Below are positions 1 to 8,236 of a DNA stretch of 44,629 nucleotides, piece by piece. The position numbers and the translations under genes are program-made. The number at the start of each line of letters is the position of its first letter. Positions within the stretch are counted from its first letter, which is position 1. Origin of the DNA: a bacterium (GTDB lineage: Bacteria > Bacillota_I > Bacilli_A > RF39 > UBA660); NCBI GenBank assembly GCA_004563275.1, contig SFSZ01000015.1, forward strand, positions 1-44,629, written 5' to 3'. The notes beneath the pieces were generated by a model, which was given only the letters and a program-made list of their open reading frames with translations, had not been told where the DNA came from and did not search any database.

Positions 1-98
1 AAGTTTTGCATTACAATATAAAAACCCAGTTGAGTATAGAACCCAACTAGGTTTTAAATAAATATTTTTTTAGTGTCTACTTTTCGTTGACAACTTCA
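1..98 (+). mobile_element. Probable right end of an IS3-type insertion sequence (truncated by window edge)
   Basis: The first 98 bases hold a terminator hairpin and then a stretch ending ...GACAACTTCA at 98. The reverse complement of this tip (TGAAGTTGTCAACG...) starts with the same TGAAGT as the putative left end at 44531 (TGAAGTGAACCCC...). IS3-type elements of Bacillota commonly end in such imperfect repeats, with a terminator after the transposase. No transposase codons are visible here, so the call rests on end sequence and symmetry with the other window edge. It could instead be ordinary intergenic DNA. Confidence 0.45.
21..55 (+). terminator. Hairpin with T-rich 3' arm
   Basis: The arm at 21-32 (AAAACCCAGTTG) pairs with 44-55 (CAACTAGGTTTT) through one C-A mismatch, with an 11-base loop. 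It probably terminates whatever lies left of the window, likely an IS transposase. Confidence 0.6.
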
Positions 99-151
99 CT
101 AAGGCTACTTTTTTTTAATATTTTATGTTATAATTTAATAGAGGAGGATAT

Positions 152-475
152 ATGAAAAAAGAGAATATAATTTTATTAGTTGTTACAGTTATATTAGTTG
201 GCATCTTTATTTATTCTTTATTCTTTAGTACACCTAAATATACAGTTACTTTTGATACTGATGGTGGTACTAAAATTGAAAGTGTAGAAGTTAAAAAATA
301 TGATACTGTAAGTAAACCAGAAGATCCTACTAAAGAAGGTTATACTTTTAAAGGTTGGACTGTAGATGGTGCAGAATATAAATTTGATACTGGTATTACA
401 AAAGATACTAAGATAACAGCTAATTGGGAAGAAATTGTTACTACAACTACTAAAAAAGCTAAAAAACATAGATAA
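152..475 (+). CDS. Small membrane-anchored InlB B-repeat protein
   Basis: A 107-residue protein. Residues ~6-25 form one hydrophobic membrane segment just after a short basic N-terminus. Residues ~30-94 form one Listeria-Bacteroides (InlB B-repeat) module, recognised by YTVTFDTDGGT, then GYTFKGW and a closing ITANWEE. The C-terminal tail is Thr- and Lys-rich (TTTTKKAKK). The likely topology is N-in with the repeat outside, so it should be a small surface protein; partner or ligand is unknown. The start is supported by the ribosome site GAGGAGG at 141-147. A TATAAT at 129-134 lies just upstream, after the putative IS end, so expression may depend on that junction. The same repeat occurs in the larger surface protein at 8237-9670. 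Confidence 0.75.
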   Translation: MKKENIILLVVTVILVGIFIYSLFFSTPKYTVTFDTDGGTKIESVEVKKYDTVSKPEDPTKEGYTFKGWTVDGAEYKFDTGITKDTKITANWEEIVTTTTKKAKKHR

Positions 476-533
476 TTGATAATTCGACAATATTTTTAAA
501 ATTATTGTTATATATTAAGTTCGGGTGATAATC

Positions 534-971
534 ATGCGAACTTTTTATATTTTTAAGGTTAATAGAGAATATTATAATTTAACTAAAGATATGCCATTTA
601 ATTTATATAAGGCATATTTGAATATTAAAGTTAGTACTAAAGAGAATTTAAGGATTTTATCTAATGAATATTATTCTTTTACAGAAAGATTTGATAAAAA
701 GTCTTTAAATGAATTTATTTTTAATAGATATAAAGATAATGATTGTTATAATTGTTATGGGAATACGCATATGTTTAATAATTATTATACTGATGAGGTT
801 AGTAAGTTAATTGTTAATAATAGTTTTATGATTTTAAAGTGTAATGTTCCTAATAGTTCTTTTTTATCTGTTTTAGTTAATATTCCTTATTTATTTATAG
901 TTGATTTTGAAAAAGAAGATTATTTTTGGCTTTCTAATTTAAAGAATTTAAGGGTTGTTTATGATAGCTAA
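534..971 (+). CDS. sirA: SirA-like sporulation inhibitor of replication
   Basis: A 145-residue protein. In Bacillus, SirA binds DnaA domain I and blocks new rounds of replication at the onset of sporulation. The call rests on the opening MRTFYIFKVNREYYNL (Bacillus: short polar N-terminus, then YxxYLIKEEFANHYF), the C-terminal FLSVLVNIPYLFIVDF followed by WLSNLKN (Bacillus FFEVLKKVSPCFLAMDF then GWLNPVKE), matching length, and direct synteny with yneF, as in B. subtilis yneE(sirA)-yneF. An in-frame GTG at 525 would leave no ribosome site; ATG at 534 has GGGTGAT at 523-529, so 534 is preferred. Sequence divergence is high, so function is inferred mostly from context. Confidence 0.72.
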   Translation: MRTFYIFKVNREYYNLTKDMPFNLYKAYLNIKVSTKENLRILSNEYYSFTERFDKKSLNEFIFNRYKDNDCYNCYGNTHMFNNYYTDEVSKLIVNNSFMILKCNVPNSSFLSVLVNIPYLFIVDFEKEDYFWLSNLKNLRVVYDS

Positions 972-983
972 AGATTGTATAAT
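955..983 (+). promoter_or_regulatory. Sigma-A-type promoter for yneF
   Basis: TTGTTT at 955-960 and TATAAT at 978-983 are separated by 17 bases. It lies in the last codons of sirA, so yneF, yceD and rpmF can be transcribed apart from sirA. Confidence 0.65.
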
Positions 984-1007
984 ACTACTTAAGGGAGAGT
1001 GAATTAG

Positions 1008-1217
1008 ATGCTACATGATATTTTAATGGTATTACTTGGTTTAGTTATTGGGGCTATTATTGGTTTCTTTATTGCTAGAGCAGTTATGAAAAAATATTTA
1101 AAGAAGAATCCACCTATTAATGAAAAAATGATTGAAACTTTAATGAGTGGAATGGGAAGAAAACCTAGTAGTAAACAAGTTAAACAATTAATGCAACAAA
1201 TGAATAAGATGATGTAA
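1008..1217 (+). CDS. yneF: YneF family (UPF0154) membrane protein
   Basis: A 69-residue protein with one N-terminal transmembrane helix (residues ~5-26, [18 protein letters not shown]) followed by a charged cytoplasmic tail that contains the family pattern [15 protein letters not shown] and [12 protein letters not shown]. Length and layout match UPF0154 proteins of Bacilli. The biochemical function is unknown. The ribosome site is AAGGGAGAG upstream of ATG 1008. It is followed after one base by yceD. Confidence 0.9.
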   Translation: MLHDILMVLLGLVIGAIIGFFIARAVMKKYLKKNPPINEKMIETLMSGMGRKPSSKQVKQLMQQMNKMM

Positions 1218-1218
1218 T

Positions 1219-1626
1219 ATGAAAATAGATTTAAGAAAGTTATATGCTTTAAATAAATTAAGTATTGATGAAGAGGTTGTAATTCCTGAAGAATATTATA
1301 AGAAAGCAGGAGTTAGATCTTTATCTAAAGTTAAGGTTAATGGTGATGTAACTGTTAATTATGAAGAGAATATTGAACTTCATTTAAATGTAAGTGGAGA
1401 GCTTATTATTCCTTGTGCGATTACTTTAGATGATGTTATTGTTCCTTTTAACACTCTTATTGAAGAAGAAATCGATCAAAATAAGTTAAATGATGAGTTT
1501 TTTCTTGATTTATTGGATGTTTTATGGGAAAATATTGTATTGGAAATCCCTGTAAGAGTTGTTAAAGAGGGAGTTAAAAGTGAAGACCTTCATGGTGAAG
1601 GTTGGGAATTAGTTACAAAAGAGTAA
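1219..1626 (+). CDS. yceD: YceD/DUF177 family protein (YlbN-like)
   Basis: A 135-residue protein of the DUF177 family, linked to 23S rRNA accumulation and usually encoded just before rpmF. Visible marks are the central [18 protein letters not shown] (family pattern G-x-hydrophobic-x-x-x-C-x-R/L), the acidic stretch EEEIDQNK, and the C-terminal [14 protein letters not shown] (family: D-hydrophobic-E-x-I-hydrophobic-x-x-P). Of the cysteine pair seen in some relatives, only one Cys remains here. The gene starts one base after the yneF stop and is followed by rpmF, the standard arrangement in Bacilli. Zn binding is therefore unlikely. Confidence 0.88.
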   Translation: MKIDLRKLYALNKLSIDEEVVIPEEYYKKAGVRSLSKVKVNGDVTVNYEENIELHLNVSGELIIPCAITLDDVIVPFNTLIEEEIDQNKLNDEFFLDLLDVLWENIVLEIPVRVVKEGVKSEDLHGEGWELVTKE

Positions 1627-1648
1627 CTTAGATGGAAGGAGTGATACT

Positions 1649-1837
1649 ATGGCAGTTCCTTTTAGAAGAACTAGTAAAACTAAAAAAAGAATGCGTCGTA
1701 CTCATTTAAAGAAGACAGCAGCAAACGTTGTTACTTGTCCAAATTGTGGTGAACCAATTAGACCTCATAGAGCATGCAGTAAATGTGGTTTTTACAAAGG
1801 TAAGGAAGTTATTAAAGTTAGTGAAAAAGAAGACTAA
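1649..1837 (+). CDS. rpmF: 50S ribosomal protein L32 (zinc-ribbon form)
   Basis: A 62-residue ribosomal protein L32. It has the standard start [19 protein letters not shown] and a complete four-cysteine zinc ribbon, CPNCG at about residues 30-34 and CSKCG at about 43-47. The presence of all four cysteines marks the zinc-dependent (C+) paralogue type. The ribosome site GGAAGGAG precedes ATG 1649. It is co-directional with yceD 22 bases upstream, as expected. Confidence 0.97.
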   Translation: MAVPFRRTSKTKKRMRRTHLKKTAANVVTCPNCGEPIRPHRACSKCGFYKGKEVIKVSEKED

Positions 1838-1846
1838 CTTTTTTTC

Positions 1847-1875
1847 TTGTTATAATTTAATTAATATTATATAAT
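1847..1875 (+). promoter_or_regulatory. Sigma-A-type promoter
   Basis: TTGTTA at 1847-1852 and TATAAT at 1870-1875, 17-base spacer, immediately upstream of the DUF5684-like gene. A second TATAAT at 1851-1856 has no good -35 box. Confidence 0.65.
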
Positions 1876-1898
1876 TTAATAGAAAGGATGTGTTTAAG

Positions 1899-2498
1899 AT
1901 GTCAACGACTTCAGAAATTATTGGATTATTAACTGGCTTTAGTGTAATATTTATACTTACATTATGTTTATTTATCTTTGCTGGTTTAATTCTTACAGTT
2001 GTTGGGGAATGGAAAGTATTTAAGAAAGCAGGAAAGAATGGTTGGGAAGCATTAATTCCTTATTATAATACTTGGGTATTATGTGAGATAGCTGATATTA
2101 AATGGTGGTTCTTCTTAATTATAATTGCTGGATCACTTTTAAGTGGCTCTTCTATTGGTGGTTTATTAGGACTTGCGGCTTTAGTTGCTACATATTTTGT
2201 AAATTATAATATTGCAAGAAAATTTGACAAAGAACCAGTAGGATTTGCTTTTGGACTTACTTTATTGCCGTTTATTTTTTACCCAATTTTGGGAATGGGC
2301 GATGCAACTTATAAAAATGTAAAAGTTAGTGAATATGGTCCCGTAAGTGAAAAACAAGCAGAAAAAGCTAAAGAAAACATTAAAACAAAAACTAGTACAA
2401 ATAATAATAATGAAAATAATAAGTTTTGTAAAAACTGTGGTGCTCCATTAGATAGTGATAGTAAATTTTGTAGTAGTTGTGGTAAAGAAGTACAATAA
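1899..2498 (+). CDS. Multi-pass membrane protein (DUF5684-like) with C-terminal zinc ribbon
   Basis: A 199-residue protein. Hydrophobic segments lie at about residues 10-35, 70-87, 88-105 and 117-135. The core NGWEALIPYYNTWVLCEIAD and FGLTLLPFIFYPILGMGDATY fits the DUF5684 family, which occurs near signal peptidases and secreted-protein genes. A polar linker rich in Asn and Lys leads to a zinc ribbon with FCKNCG and FCSSCG (four Cys) at the extreme C-terminus, probably cytoplasmic. ATG 1899 has AGAAAGGA ten bases upstream; the in-frame GTG at 1890 sits on that site and is unlikely. Function unknown. Confidence 0.75.
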   Translation: MSTTSEIIGLLTGFSVIFILTLCLFIFAGLILTVVGEWKVFKKAGKNGWEALIPYYNTWVLCEIADIKWWFFLIIIAGSLLSGSSIGGLLGLAALVATYFVNYNIARKFDKEPVGFAFGLTLLPFIFYPILGMGDATYKNVKVSEYGPVSEKQAEKAKENIKTKTSTNNNNENNKFCKNCGAPLDSDSKFCSSCGKEVQ

Positions 2499-2522
2499 TG
2501 TATTTCTTTTTTTTTGAGGCTT

Positions 2523-2531
2523 TGGTATAAT
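2523..2531 (+). promoter_or_regulatory. Extended -10 promoter
   Basis: TGGTATAAT upstream of the 1282-codon gene; no convincing -35 box. TGn-TATAAT recurs before many genes in this window. Confidence 0.5.
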
Positions 2532-2556
2532 TTATATATAGTAGGAGTCTGATATT

Positions 2557-5500
2557 ATGTTCAGTATAGAAGAATTTTTAGAATCAAGAAAATTAGAACA
2601 TACTTATAACAAGTTAGTTCATTCTGACTTGAAACTTGAAAGTATTTTTGAACTTATATATCGTGATTATGATATCGGTTATGAAATTGTTTATGGAATA
2701 AAAGCTAGCTCTTTTTGGAAGTTATTTAAACCAGAAGAGAGACTTACAATTTTAAAAAGAATTTATAAAGATCATTATTTTCAAGATAATATTTTATATA
2801 GATTCGGATTTATTTTTAGTGATGTAAGTAAAGATAAAAAGAATGAATTTTTAAATGTAATTTTTTATGATATATTGAGTCAAAGTGATAGAGAAAATAA
2901 AAGTTATTATTTATATTATTTAAGTAATTTAAATGAAGAAGAAAGATTTAATTTAATTAGTCATAATTATAAAAATATTTTTAATAAAGATATTTCAATT
3001 ATTCAAGATTATATGTTTAGAGTATGGTTTGATGGGGATGCTGATACGATTAAACGTTATATGGACTTTTTTAAGGTTGATCTTGATTTCTTTAAATATA
3101 GTGCTGAATATCTTTATAGTGCTTGTATTTTGATGATGTTTAGTAAGAATTACCAAGATGAAGATTATGGATATTTTAATCAGTTAATATTAGAATCAGT
3201 TCCTTATTTAGGTCATGATGGAATAATTAAATGTATTACTAATAGTATAAGTATGTCTAATTATAATATTCTAGTTAGAATCATACTTAATAAAGATAAA
3301 TTTGATTCTAAAACTTTATTTTATATTATAGATACTTATAAAAGGAAAAAAGATGAGAAATTTGTTAAGTTTTTAAATAAGAGTGGAAATAGAGATTTAA
3401 TGACTTTAGCAGATTATATAATTGATAAAATTGATTTTGAGGCAATCACTAAAAGATTTGATTTAGAAATACCTTATCCAGTAGTGGAAAAGAATTTTGA
3501 TGGTTCTAATTTTGATAAAATTTTTGCTGATAAAGTGGTTATGAATGAACATTATGATAAAGATGCTTATGTTAATTTAATAAAATATTTAACTAAGACT
3601 AATTTAAATATTTTTACTTCTATTAATATGGAACTTATGAATCCTAAATATTTAGATATTTTTGAAGAAAGAGATGAGTATGGTAATAGAATTTATCCTT
3701 CTTTAAGAATTATAGGGAAATTTCCAACTTTACAGAATGCTATTTTAAGATTAGACGATGAAAGTTTAAGTATATTTAAACTTATTTATAAAAAGTTAGT
3801 TAGAGATGATTATGATTATTCAGTTATTTTAAATACAGTTTTAAATAATCTAGCTAATGGGCAAGATGAACTTTTTAATATTATTAAGGGTGGTTATGGT
3901 AATTTAGGTGATGATGATAAAGATAAAGTTATTGATTCTTTGATATTTGTTTTAGCTAAGGGTAATTCAGAATTTTTTAAAATTGAATCTATTGATAATT
4001 TAATTGATTTAAAGGAACATTTAAAATCTATGTATAGCACTATTAAAGATGATTATCCTTCAGTTTATGGTCTTTTAAATTATTTTTTAATTAGTTATTA
4101 TGGAATGAATATTAATGAAGCTAGGGATTTGGTTCAATCTTTTGCATCTGATTTAGATGTTGATCCAAGGTTACTTGATGAAGATGATAAAAAGATTATT
4201 AGTTCTTTAAAAGCTTTAAAGAGTTTAATAGAGTGTAAGAATTTAGATTTATTACGTAAAAAGATTGTTTTGCAGGAAAGTTTAACCGATAATAAGATTG
4301 ATTTTAATATTGCATATTTAGCTTCTTTTGAAGCTCAAACTAGGAGAATGTTTACTAAGGTATTAAATAAAAAGTTAAGTGATCCCGAAAAGATGTATAG
4401 ATATGATAAATTATCTGATTATGTTGGAGTAGATGTTTATGATGGTTTTGATGAAGATAATCCTGAATTTTATATGCTTATTACGGCTTTAGGAGCTTAT
4501 TCGTCTTTTGATAGACCAGATAATTATTATGAAGATTGGGTTAGACCTAATAATAGTGTTCATGCTTTTTGTGGTAGTTTAATTAATAATCAAATGATGG
4601 GTACGGCAAGAGCTAATTATGCGGTACTTGGTTTTAGAAATGTTCCAGAATCATCACTTTTATTATCGGCTCCTTATGATATTGCTAGTAAAAGTGCTAG
4701 TAGTTTAATGGATACAGCGGTTAGAACAAGAAGAAAATTCTTATTTCCAAAAAAGATGATTGATTATACTAGACATACTCATAATGAGATTACTTTAGAA
4801 AGACTTTATAAGGATGGTAAGTTATTGCCTAGTTATGTTCTTTATTTAACGGAAAATTTTATTCCAGATATGCCTCATGCTGAAGATATTCCTGATTCAG
4901 TTGCGGCAGTTAATCAAAGTTTAAATTCATGGAAAAATACTTTACAAGCGGCTAAGGATTTTAATGTACCCATTGTGGTAATTGCTAGAAGTGGTGTAAA
5001 GCATTATGAGATAGAGTGGATTAATAATAAATTAGATGAGTTTTATGATACTAAAAATCCAAATTTAGTTTATGATATTTTAACAAGATTTGAAAATAAT
5101 CGTGCTGGTACAAGAAGTTATTGGAATAGCTATGGATTTAATCCTAGTGATGCGAAAAAGATTATTTCGAGAATGTTTGCAATTATTGATGGGATTAAAG
5201 ATAAAAATCAAGCAGAGAAATGCTTAATGGAAATGCGTAGATGGCTTAAAGATGAAACAACTACTAAAGTAGGAAGAAAAGGTATTCCAGTAGGTGATCT
5301 TGAGCTGGGAATTGATTGTAAGAAAGTTTCAGAAAAAATTAAGAAGAGATTAGCTAAATTAAATAAGATTAATATGAGTTGGAAAGATGCTCTTGATATA
5401 ATAGAAAATCAAAATATTCAAGCAATGAATGCAACTCAAAAACTTGAATTAATTCGTAAATTTGGTTTTAATATTGAAGCTAGTGACTTTGATTATCTTG

Positions 5501-6405
5501 AAAAGAATCAAAAAGGCTTAATTTATTTAAAAGATGTGTTAGATGAATATAGTGATTTAGTTTCTTCTTTTGATGATGATATTGATAGACAAAGAGCTTA
5601 TGATTCTTCTTTAGGTGTTCATGGTAAAAATCATATAGATGATGTTATGCTTTATTCTTTATTAATGGCACAAGAAGCTTTTAAAGATAGAGATGATTGT
5701 ATTTCTTTAGTTAATATGGCAGTTACAGCAGCCAAATATCATGATTGTGGTAGAACTGATGATGGTAATAGTGAACATGCGTTAAAAGGCGCTATCAAAT
5801 CTTATCATATACTAAGAGATAAAAAAGTATTTAATAAAGTAGAGTTAGCAGTGATTTATACGGCAATTTTCTGTCATGATTTAAAGGGTGTTAGTCAAGA
5901 TTTTGAAACATTTTGTGGTAAGTTATTTCCAGATGTTTTAATGGCTATTGAAAAGGGACATGAACCTAATGAAAAGGTTAATTATAGTGATGCTGATTTA
6001 GTTGAAACTTTAAAGATAAATAAAACTAATTTAAATACAATGATTAATTTAACTAAACAGATAACGCAAATAATAAGAGATTCTGATGCTTTAGATCGAA
6101 CTAGATTTATTACTTCTTCAAATGCTTTTACTAATCAAAATATGTTGTCTAATGAAGGTAAGAGGTATATGAATTTAGCAATGAGGATGTCTGAATTTAA
6201 TGCTTTATGTGCTATTCAAAAATATGTAAAGTGTGGTTTAATTTCAGTTGCAGAACTTATGGATTTGTTAAGTAAACCTCAAAAGATTAATAATGGAATT
6301 CGTGCGATAAAAAGTCCTAAAGAATTAGAAAAAGAAGTTAGGCATATGTTAATTAAGAAACAAGAAGAAAGTAGGAAGATTAAACATGAACAAGAAACAA
6401 TTTGA
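2557..6405 (+). CDS. Giant HD-domain protein with unrecognised N-terminal ~1000 residues
   Basis: A 1282-residue protein, no signal peptide and no clear membrane segment, so probably cytosolic. The C-terminal ~250 residues are an HD-type metal phosphohydrolase: H1022 and H1026 in GVHGKNHIDD, H1062-D1063 in YHDCGR, H1107-D1108 in CHDLKG, and D1175/D1177 in IRDSDALDR, so the usual metal ligands all seem present. Residues ~1-600 look helical and repeat-like. Residues ~640-880 form a better conserved-looking block (HAFCGSLINNQMMGTARANY, then TRRKFLFPKKMIDYTRHTHN, then PIVVIARSGVKHYEIEW) that I cannot assign. Substrate unknown; a nucleotide or a phosphorylated signal is possible for HD enzymes. 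It overlaps the next small gene by 20 bases. Confidence 0.7.
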   Translation: MFSIEEFLESRKLEHTYNKLVHSDLKLESIFELIYRDYDIGYEIVYGIKASSFWKLFKPEERLTILKRIYKDHYFQDNILYRFGFIFSDVSKDKKNEFLNVIFYDILSQSDRENKSYYLYYLSNLNEEERFNLISHNYKNIFNKDISIIQDYMFRVWFDGDADTIKRYMDFFKVDLDFFKYSAEYLYSACILMMFSKNYQDEDYGYFNQLILESVPYLGHDGIIKCITNSISMSNYNILVRIILNKDKFDSKTLFYIIDTYKRKKDEKFVKFLNKSGNRDLMTLADYIIDKIDFEAITKRFDLEIPYPVVEKNFDGSNFDKIFADKVVMNEHYDKDAYVNLIKYLTKTNLNIFTSINMELMNPKYLDIFEERDEYGNRIYPSLRIIGKFPTLQNAILRLDDESLSIFKLIYKKLVRDDYDYSVILNTVLNNLANGQDELFNIIKGGYGNLGDDDKDKVIDSLIFVLAKGNSEFFKIESIDNLIDLKEHLKSMYSTIKDDYPSVYGLLNYFLISYYGMNINEARDLVQSFASDLDVDPRLLDEDDKKIISSLKALKSLIECKNLDLLRKKIVLQESLTDNKIDFNIAYLASFEAQTRRMFTKVLNKKLSDPEKMYRYDKLSDYVGVDVYDGFDEDNPEFYMLITALGAYSSFDRPDNYYEDWVRPNNSVHAFCGSLINNQMMGTARANYAVLGFRNVPESSLLLSAPYDIASKSASSLMDTAVRTRRKFLFPKKMIDYTRHTHNEITLERLYKDGKLLPSYVLYLTENFIPDMPHAEDIPDSVAAVNQSLNSWKNTLQAAKDFNVPIVVIARSGVKHYEIEWINNKLDEFYDTKNPNLVYDILTRFENNRAGTRSYWNSYGFNPSDAKKIISRMFAIIDGIKDKNQAEKCLMEMRRWLKDETTTKVGRKGIPVGDLELGIDCKKVSEKIKKRLAKLNKINMSWKDALDIIENQNIQAMNATQKLELIRKFGFNIEASDFDYLEKNQKGLIYLKDVLDEYSDLVSSFDDDIDRQRAYDSSLGVHGKNHIDDVMLYSLLMAQEAFKDRDDCISLVNMAVTAAKYHDCGRTDDGNSEHALKGAIKSYHILRDKKVFNKVELAVIYTAIFCHDLKGVSQDFETFCGKLFPDVLMAIEKGHEPNEKVNYSDADLVETLKINKTNLNTMINLTKQITQIIRDSDALDRTRFITSSNAFTNQNMLSNEGKRYMNLAMRMSEFNALCAIQKYVKCGLISVAELMDLLSKPQKINNGIRAIKSPKELEKEVRHMLIKKQEESRKIKHEQETI

Positions 6406-6568
6406 TGAAAAAGTAATTAACTATTTTTATGATTTAGCTATTAGTAGTGAAGAAGCTGATGAAATAATGAAAAATTTAAGTAGTGAAGAATTAGATGAAT
6501 TAGTTAGTAAAATTGATAAAAGTAATGAAGTTAATTATGATTATAATAAGAATGGTACTTATAAGTAG
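6386..6568 (+). CDS. Small acidic hypothetical protein
   Basis: A 60-residue protein of charged helical character with an acidic centre (SSEEADEIMKNLSSEELDEL). It starts 20 bases before the end of the large HD-domain gene in another frame, so it is probably translationally coupled to it and may act with it. The last codons overlap the terminator at 6552-6580. No family recognised. Confidence 0.6.
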   Translation: MNKKQFDEKVINYFYDLAISSEEADEIMKNLSSEELDELVSKIDKSNEVNYDYNKNGTYK

Positions 6569-6580
6569 TGCCATTTTTTT
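6552..6580 (+). terminator. Rho-independent terminator
   Basis: ATGGTACT (6552-6559) pairs with AGTGCCAT (6567-6574), one G-U pair, followed by a T run to 6580. It ends the HD-protein operon. Confidence 0.8.
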
Positions 6581-6587
6581 AGTTATG

Positions 6588-6596
6588 TGTTATAAT
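6588..6596 (+). promoter_or_regulatory. Extended -10 promoter
   Basis: TGTTATAAT at 6588-6596, right after the terminator and before the gene at 6622. Confidence 0.55.
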
Positions 6597-6621
6597 GAGA
6601 TAAGAAATAGAGAGTGTAGAT

Positions 6622-6978
6622 ATGAAGAAAAATAAAATTATTTTAAAACATTGCCCTAATTTCTATAAAATAATTAATTTTGAATTTTTAGAAGAAGATA
6701 GTATTTCTGCTAAATTAATTGATATTTATGAGAATTTTATTTTTGATGTAGATGTTGAATCTCAAAGTGATATTAAGACGGTAGAAAAATTAGATTTTGT
6801 TATTAATAAATATATTGATGATTATTCTTTTAGAAAAGAAATGCAGAGGAGTTTGCTTAGCATTAGGGTTAGACAATCTGATAATATAATGAAGATGATA
6901 GTTGAAGGTATTATAACAGCTTATGATTCTTATGAAACTGGATATACAAGAAATATTTATTTTGCGAGGTGGATTTAA
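6622..6978 (+). CDS. Hypothetical protein
   Basis: A 118-residue soluble-looking protein with no family I recognise. It has acidic N-terminal and basic central parts (IDDYSFRKEMQRSLLSIRVRQ). Its stop TAA shares a base with the ATG of the next gene (TAATG), so the two are probably translated together. The ribosome site is weak (AGAGAGTG). Confidence 0.55.
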   Translation: MKKNKIILKHCPNFYKIINFEFLEEDSISAKLIDIYENFIFDVDVESQSDIKTVEKLDFVINKYIDDYSFRKEMQRSLLSIRVRQSDNIMKMIVEGIITAYDSYETGYTRNIYFARWI

Positions 6979-7871
6979 TGGATCAAGATTTTTATATTGA
7001 GGATACAAGTCCTTGGAAGATTGCTATTATAATTATTATTGTGGCAGCTTTAATAGGTGGAGGTATTTTTGCTTACTATAAGTATTTTAGAGATAATATA
7101 GTTAAACTTAAAGATGTAACTGTGGAACTTGGTGAAAAGCTTCCAACTGATATAGATAGTTATATTAGTGCTAAAAATATTAATGATTATAAGTTAGATG
7201 TTTCTAATGTAAGTGTTGATGAAGAGGGTAAAACTAATGTTAGAGGAGAGTATTCTTATAAGGTTAGTAGAAATGGTGAGATTAAAAAAGGCAAAGTTTA
7301 TGTAGTTGATACTATTAAACCAGTAGTTGAAACTATTGATATTACAGTTGGAGTTAAAGAAAATTTTGATCCAAGTGAGTTTTTAAAATCTTGTAATGAT
7401 TTATCTTTGCCTTGTGTAGCTACTTATAAAAATAAGAATGATATTACTTTAAATGATAATGCTGGAACTTATGATATTGATTTAGTTATTAGTGATGCTG
7501 CTGGAAATAGTGTTACTAAAAAGGTTAAACTAACAGTATCAACAGAAACGACTTTAGAAAAGCAAAAAGCAAGTGATTTAACTCCAGCTAAAACTTCTTT
7601 AGAAGATGATAATGTTTGGAATAAAACTTATACTTTAAAACTTACTGGTGGACTTGATCCAGAAACTGAAGAATTTGTTAAACAAGTTTCTGAGTTAAGT
7701 GCGAAGGAATATCAATTTGATAAACAAATTGTTAAAAAAGAAATTATTGAAATATATAATAAATATGATTATGTAATTGGTTTTAGTATAATGGTTACTT
7801 TTGATGATAGTAGTGTATTATTTGTAACTAGTGAAAATACTAAAGAAATAGTAGAAACCACTGAAGAATAG
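6978..7871 (+). CDS. Membrane-anchored protein with Ig-like (DUF5011-type) domain
   Basis: A 297-residue protein with ATG at 6978 (ribosome site GCGAGGTGG; the in-frame GTG at 6969 is on that site). Residues ~13-36 form one transmembrane helix, so most of the chain is outside. Residues ~110-190 match a bacterial Ig-like/DUF5011-type fold: VVDTIKPVVE, then GVKENFDPSEFLKSC, then NDNAGTYDIDLVISDAAGN and KKVKLTV. The rest of the ectodomain is unassigned. Probably a cell-surface or cell-wall-associated protein co-translated with the upstream gene. Confidence 0.65.
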   Translation: MDQDFYIEDTSPWKIAIIIIIVAALIGGGIFAYYKYFRDNIVKLKDVTVELGEKLPTDIDSYISAKNINDYKLDVSNVSVDEEGKTNVRGEYSYKVSRNGEIKKGKVYVVDTIKPVVETIDITVGVKENFDPSEFLKSCNDLSLPCVATYKNKNDITLNDNAGTYDIDLVISDAAGNSVTKKVKLTVSTETTLEKQKASDLTPAKTSLEDDNVWNKTYTLKLTGGLDPETEEFVKQVSELSAKEYQFDKQIVKKEIIEIYNKYDYVIGFSIMVTFDDSSVLFVTSENTKEIVETTEE

Positions 7872-7930
7872 AAAAAAAGTCTTGCATAAATAGTATTTTT
7901 TTGATAATATTATTTTGCAAGCTTATTTAT

Positions 7931-8007
7931 GGCGGTGTAGCTCAGTTGGCTAGAGCATCCGGTTCATACCCGGCAGGTCGGGAGTTCAAATCTCTCCGCC
8001 GCTACCA
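7931..8007 (+). tRNA. trnM: tRNA-Met (CAT), elongator type
   Basis: A 77-nt cloverleaf with encoded CCA. The acceptor GGCGGTG pairs with CGCCGCT, including G-U pairs; the T-loop is GTTCAAATC; the anticodon loop TTCATAC gives CAT. The 1:72 pair is G-U rather than the C-A mismatch of initiator tRNA, and the sequence closely resembles the Bacillus elongator tRNA-Met, so neither initiator nor tRNA-Ile(CAT) is favoured. It is a lone tRNA gene. Confidence 0.95.
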
Positions 8008-8019
8008 ATAAGATATTAA

Positions 8020-8073
8020 ACTCGAATTATTCGAGTAAAATTTTAAAACGACTTTTTAACAAGTTGTTTTTTT
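8020..8073 (+). terminator. Tandem terminator hairpins after tRNA-Met
   Basis: ACTCGAA/TTCGAGT (8020-8036, 3-base loop) is followed by AACGACTT/AAGTTGTT (8047-8054 with 8061-8068) and a T run to 8073. The second is the better terminator. Confidence 0.75.
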
Positions 8074-8166
8074 GTTATCATATATATAGATAAAGAAAAT
8101 AATTGTTCTTTTCTACAAATTTTTTTTATAAAATAATTAATTAAAATAATAATTTAATATTAATTA

Positions 8167-8194
8167 ACAATTGCTTTAAAGCGATTGTTTTTTT
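8167..8194 (+). terminator. Orphan terminator hairpin in the 7872-8236 gap
   Basis: ACAATTGCTT pairs with AAGCGATTGT (8167-8188), followed by seven T. No gene lies between this and the tRNA terminators, so it either ends an unseen short RNA from ~8100 or is a second stop. The remainder of the 365-base gap is AT-rich and shows nothing else. Confidence 0.6.
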
Positions 8195-8236
8195 ATTGGG
8201 GCTGTGTTAAAATGTTTAAAGAATAGGATGGGTTAA

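Noticed and set aside
7931..8007. Initiator tRNA-fMet or tRNA-Ile(CAT)
   Set aside because: The 1:72 pair is G-U and the sequence is close to Bacillus elongator tRNA-Met.
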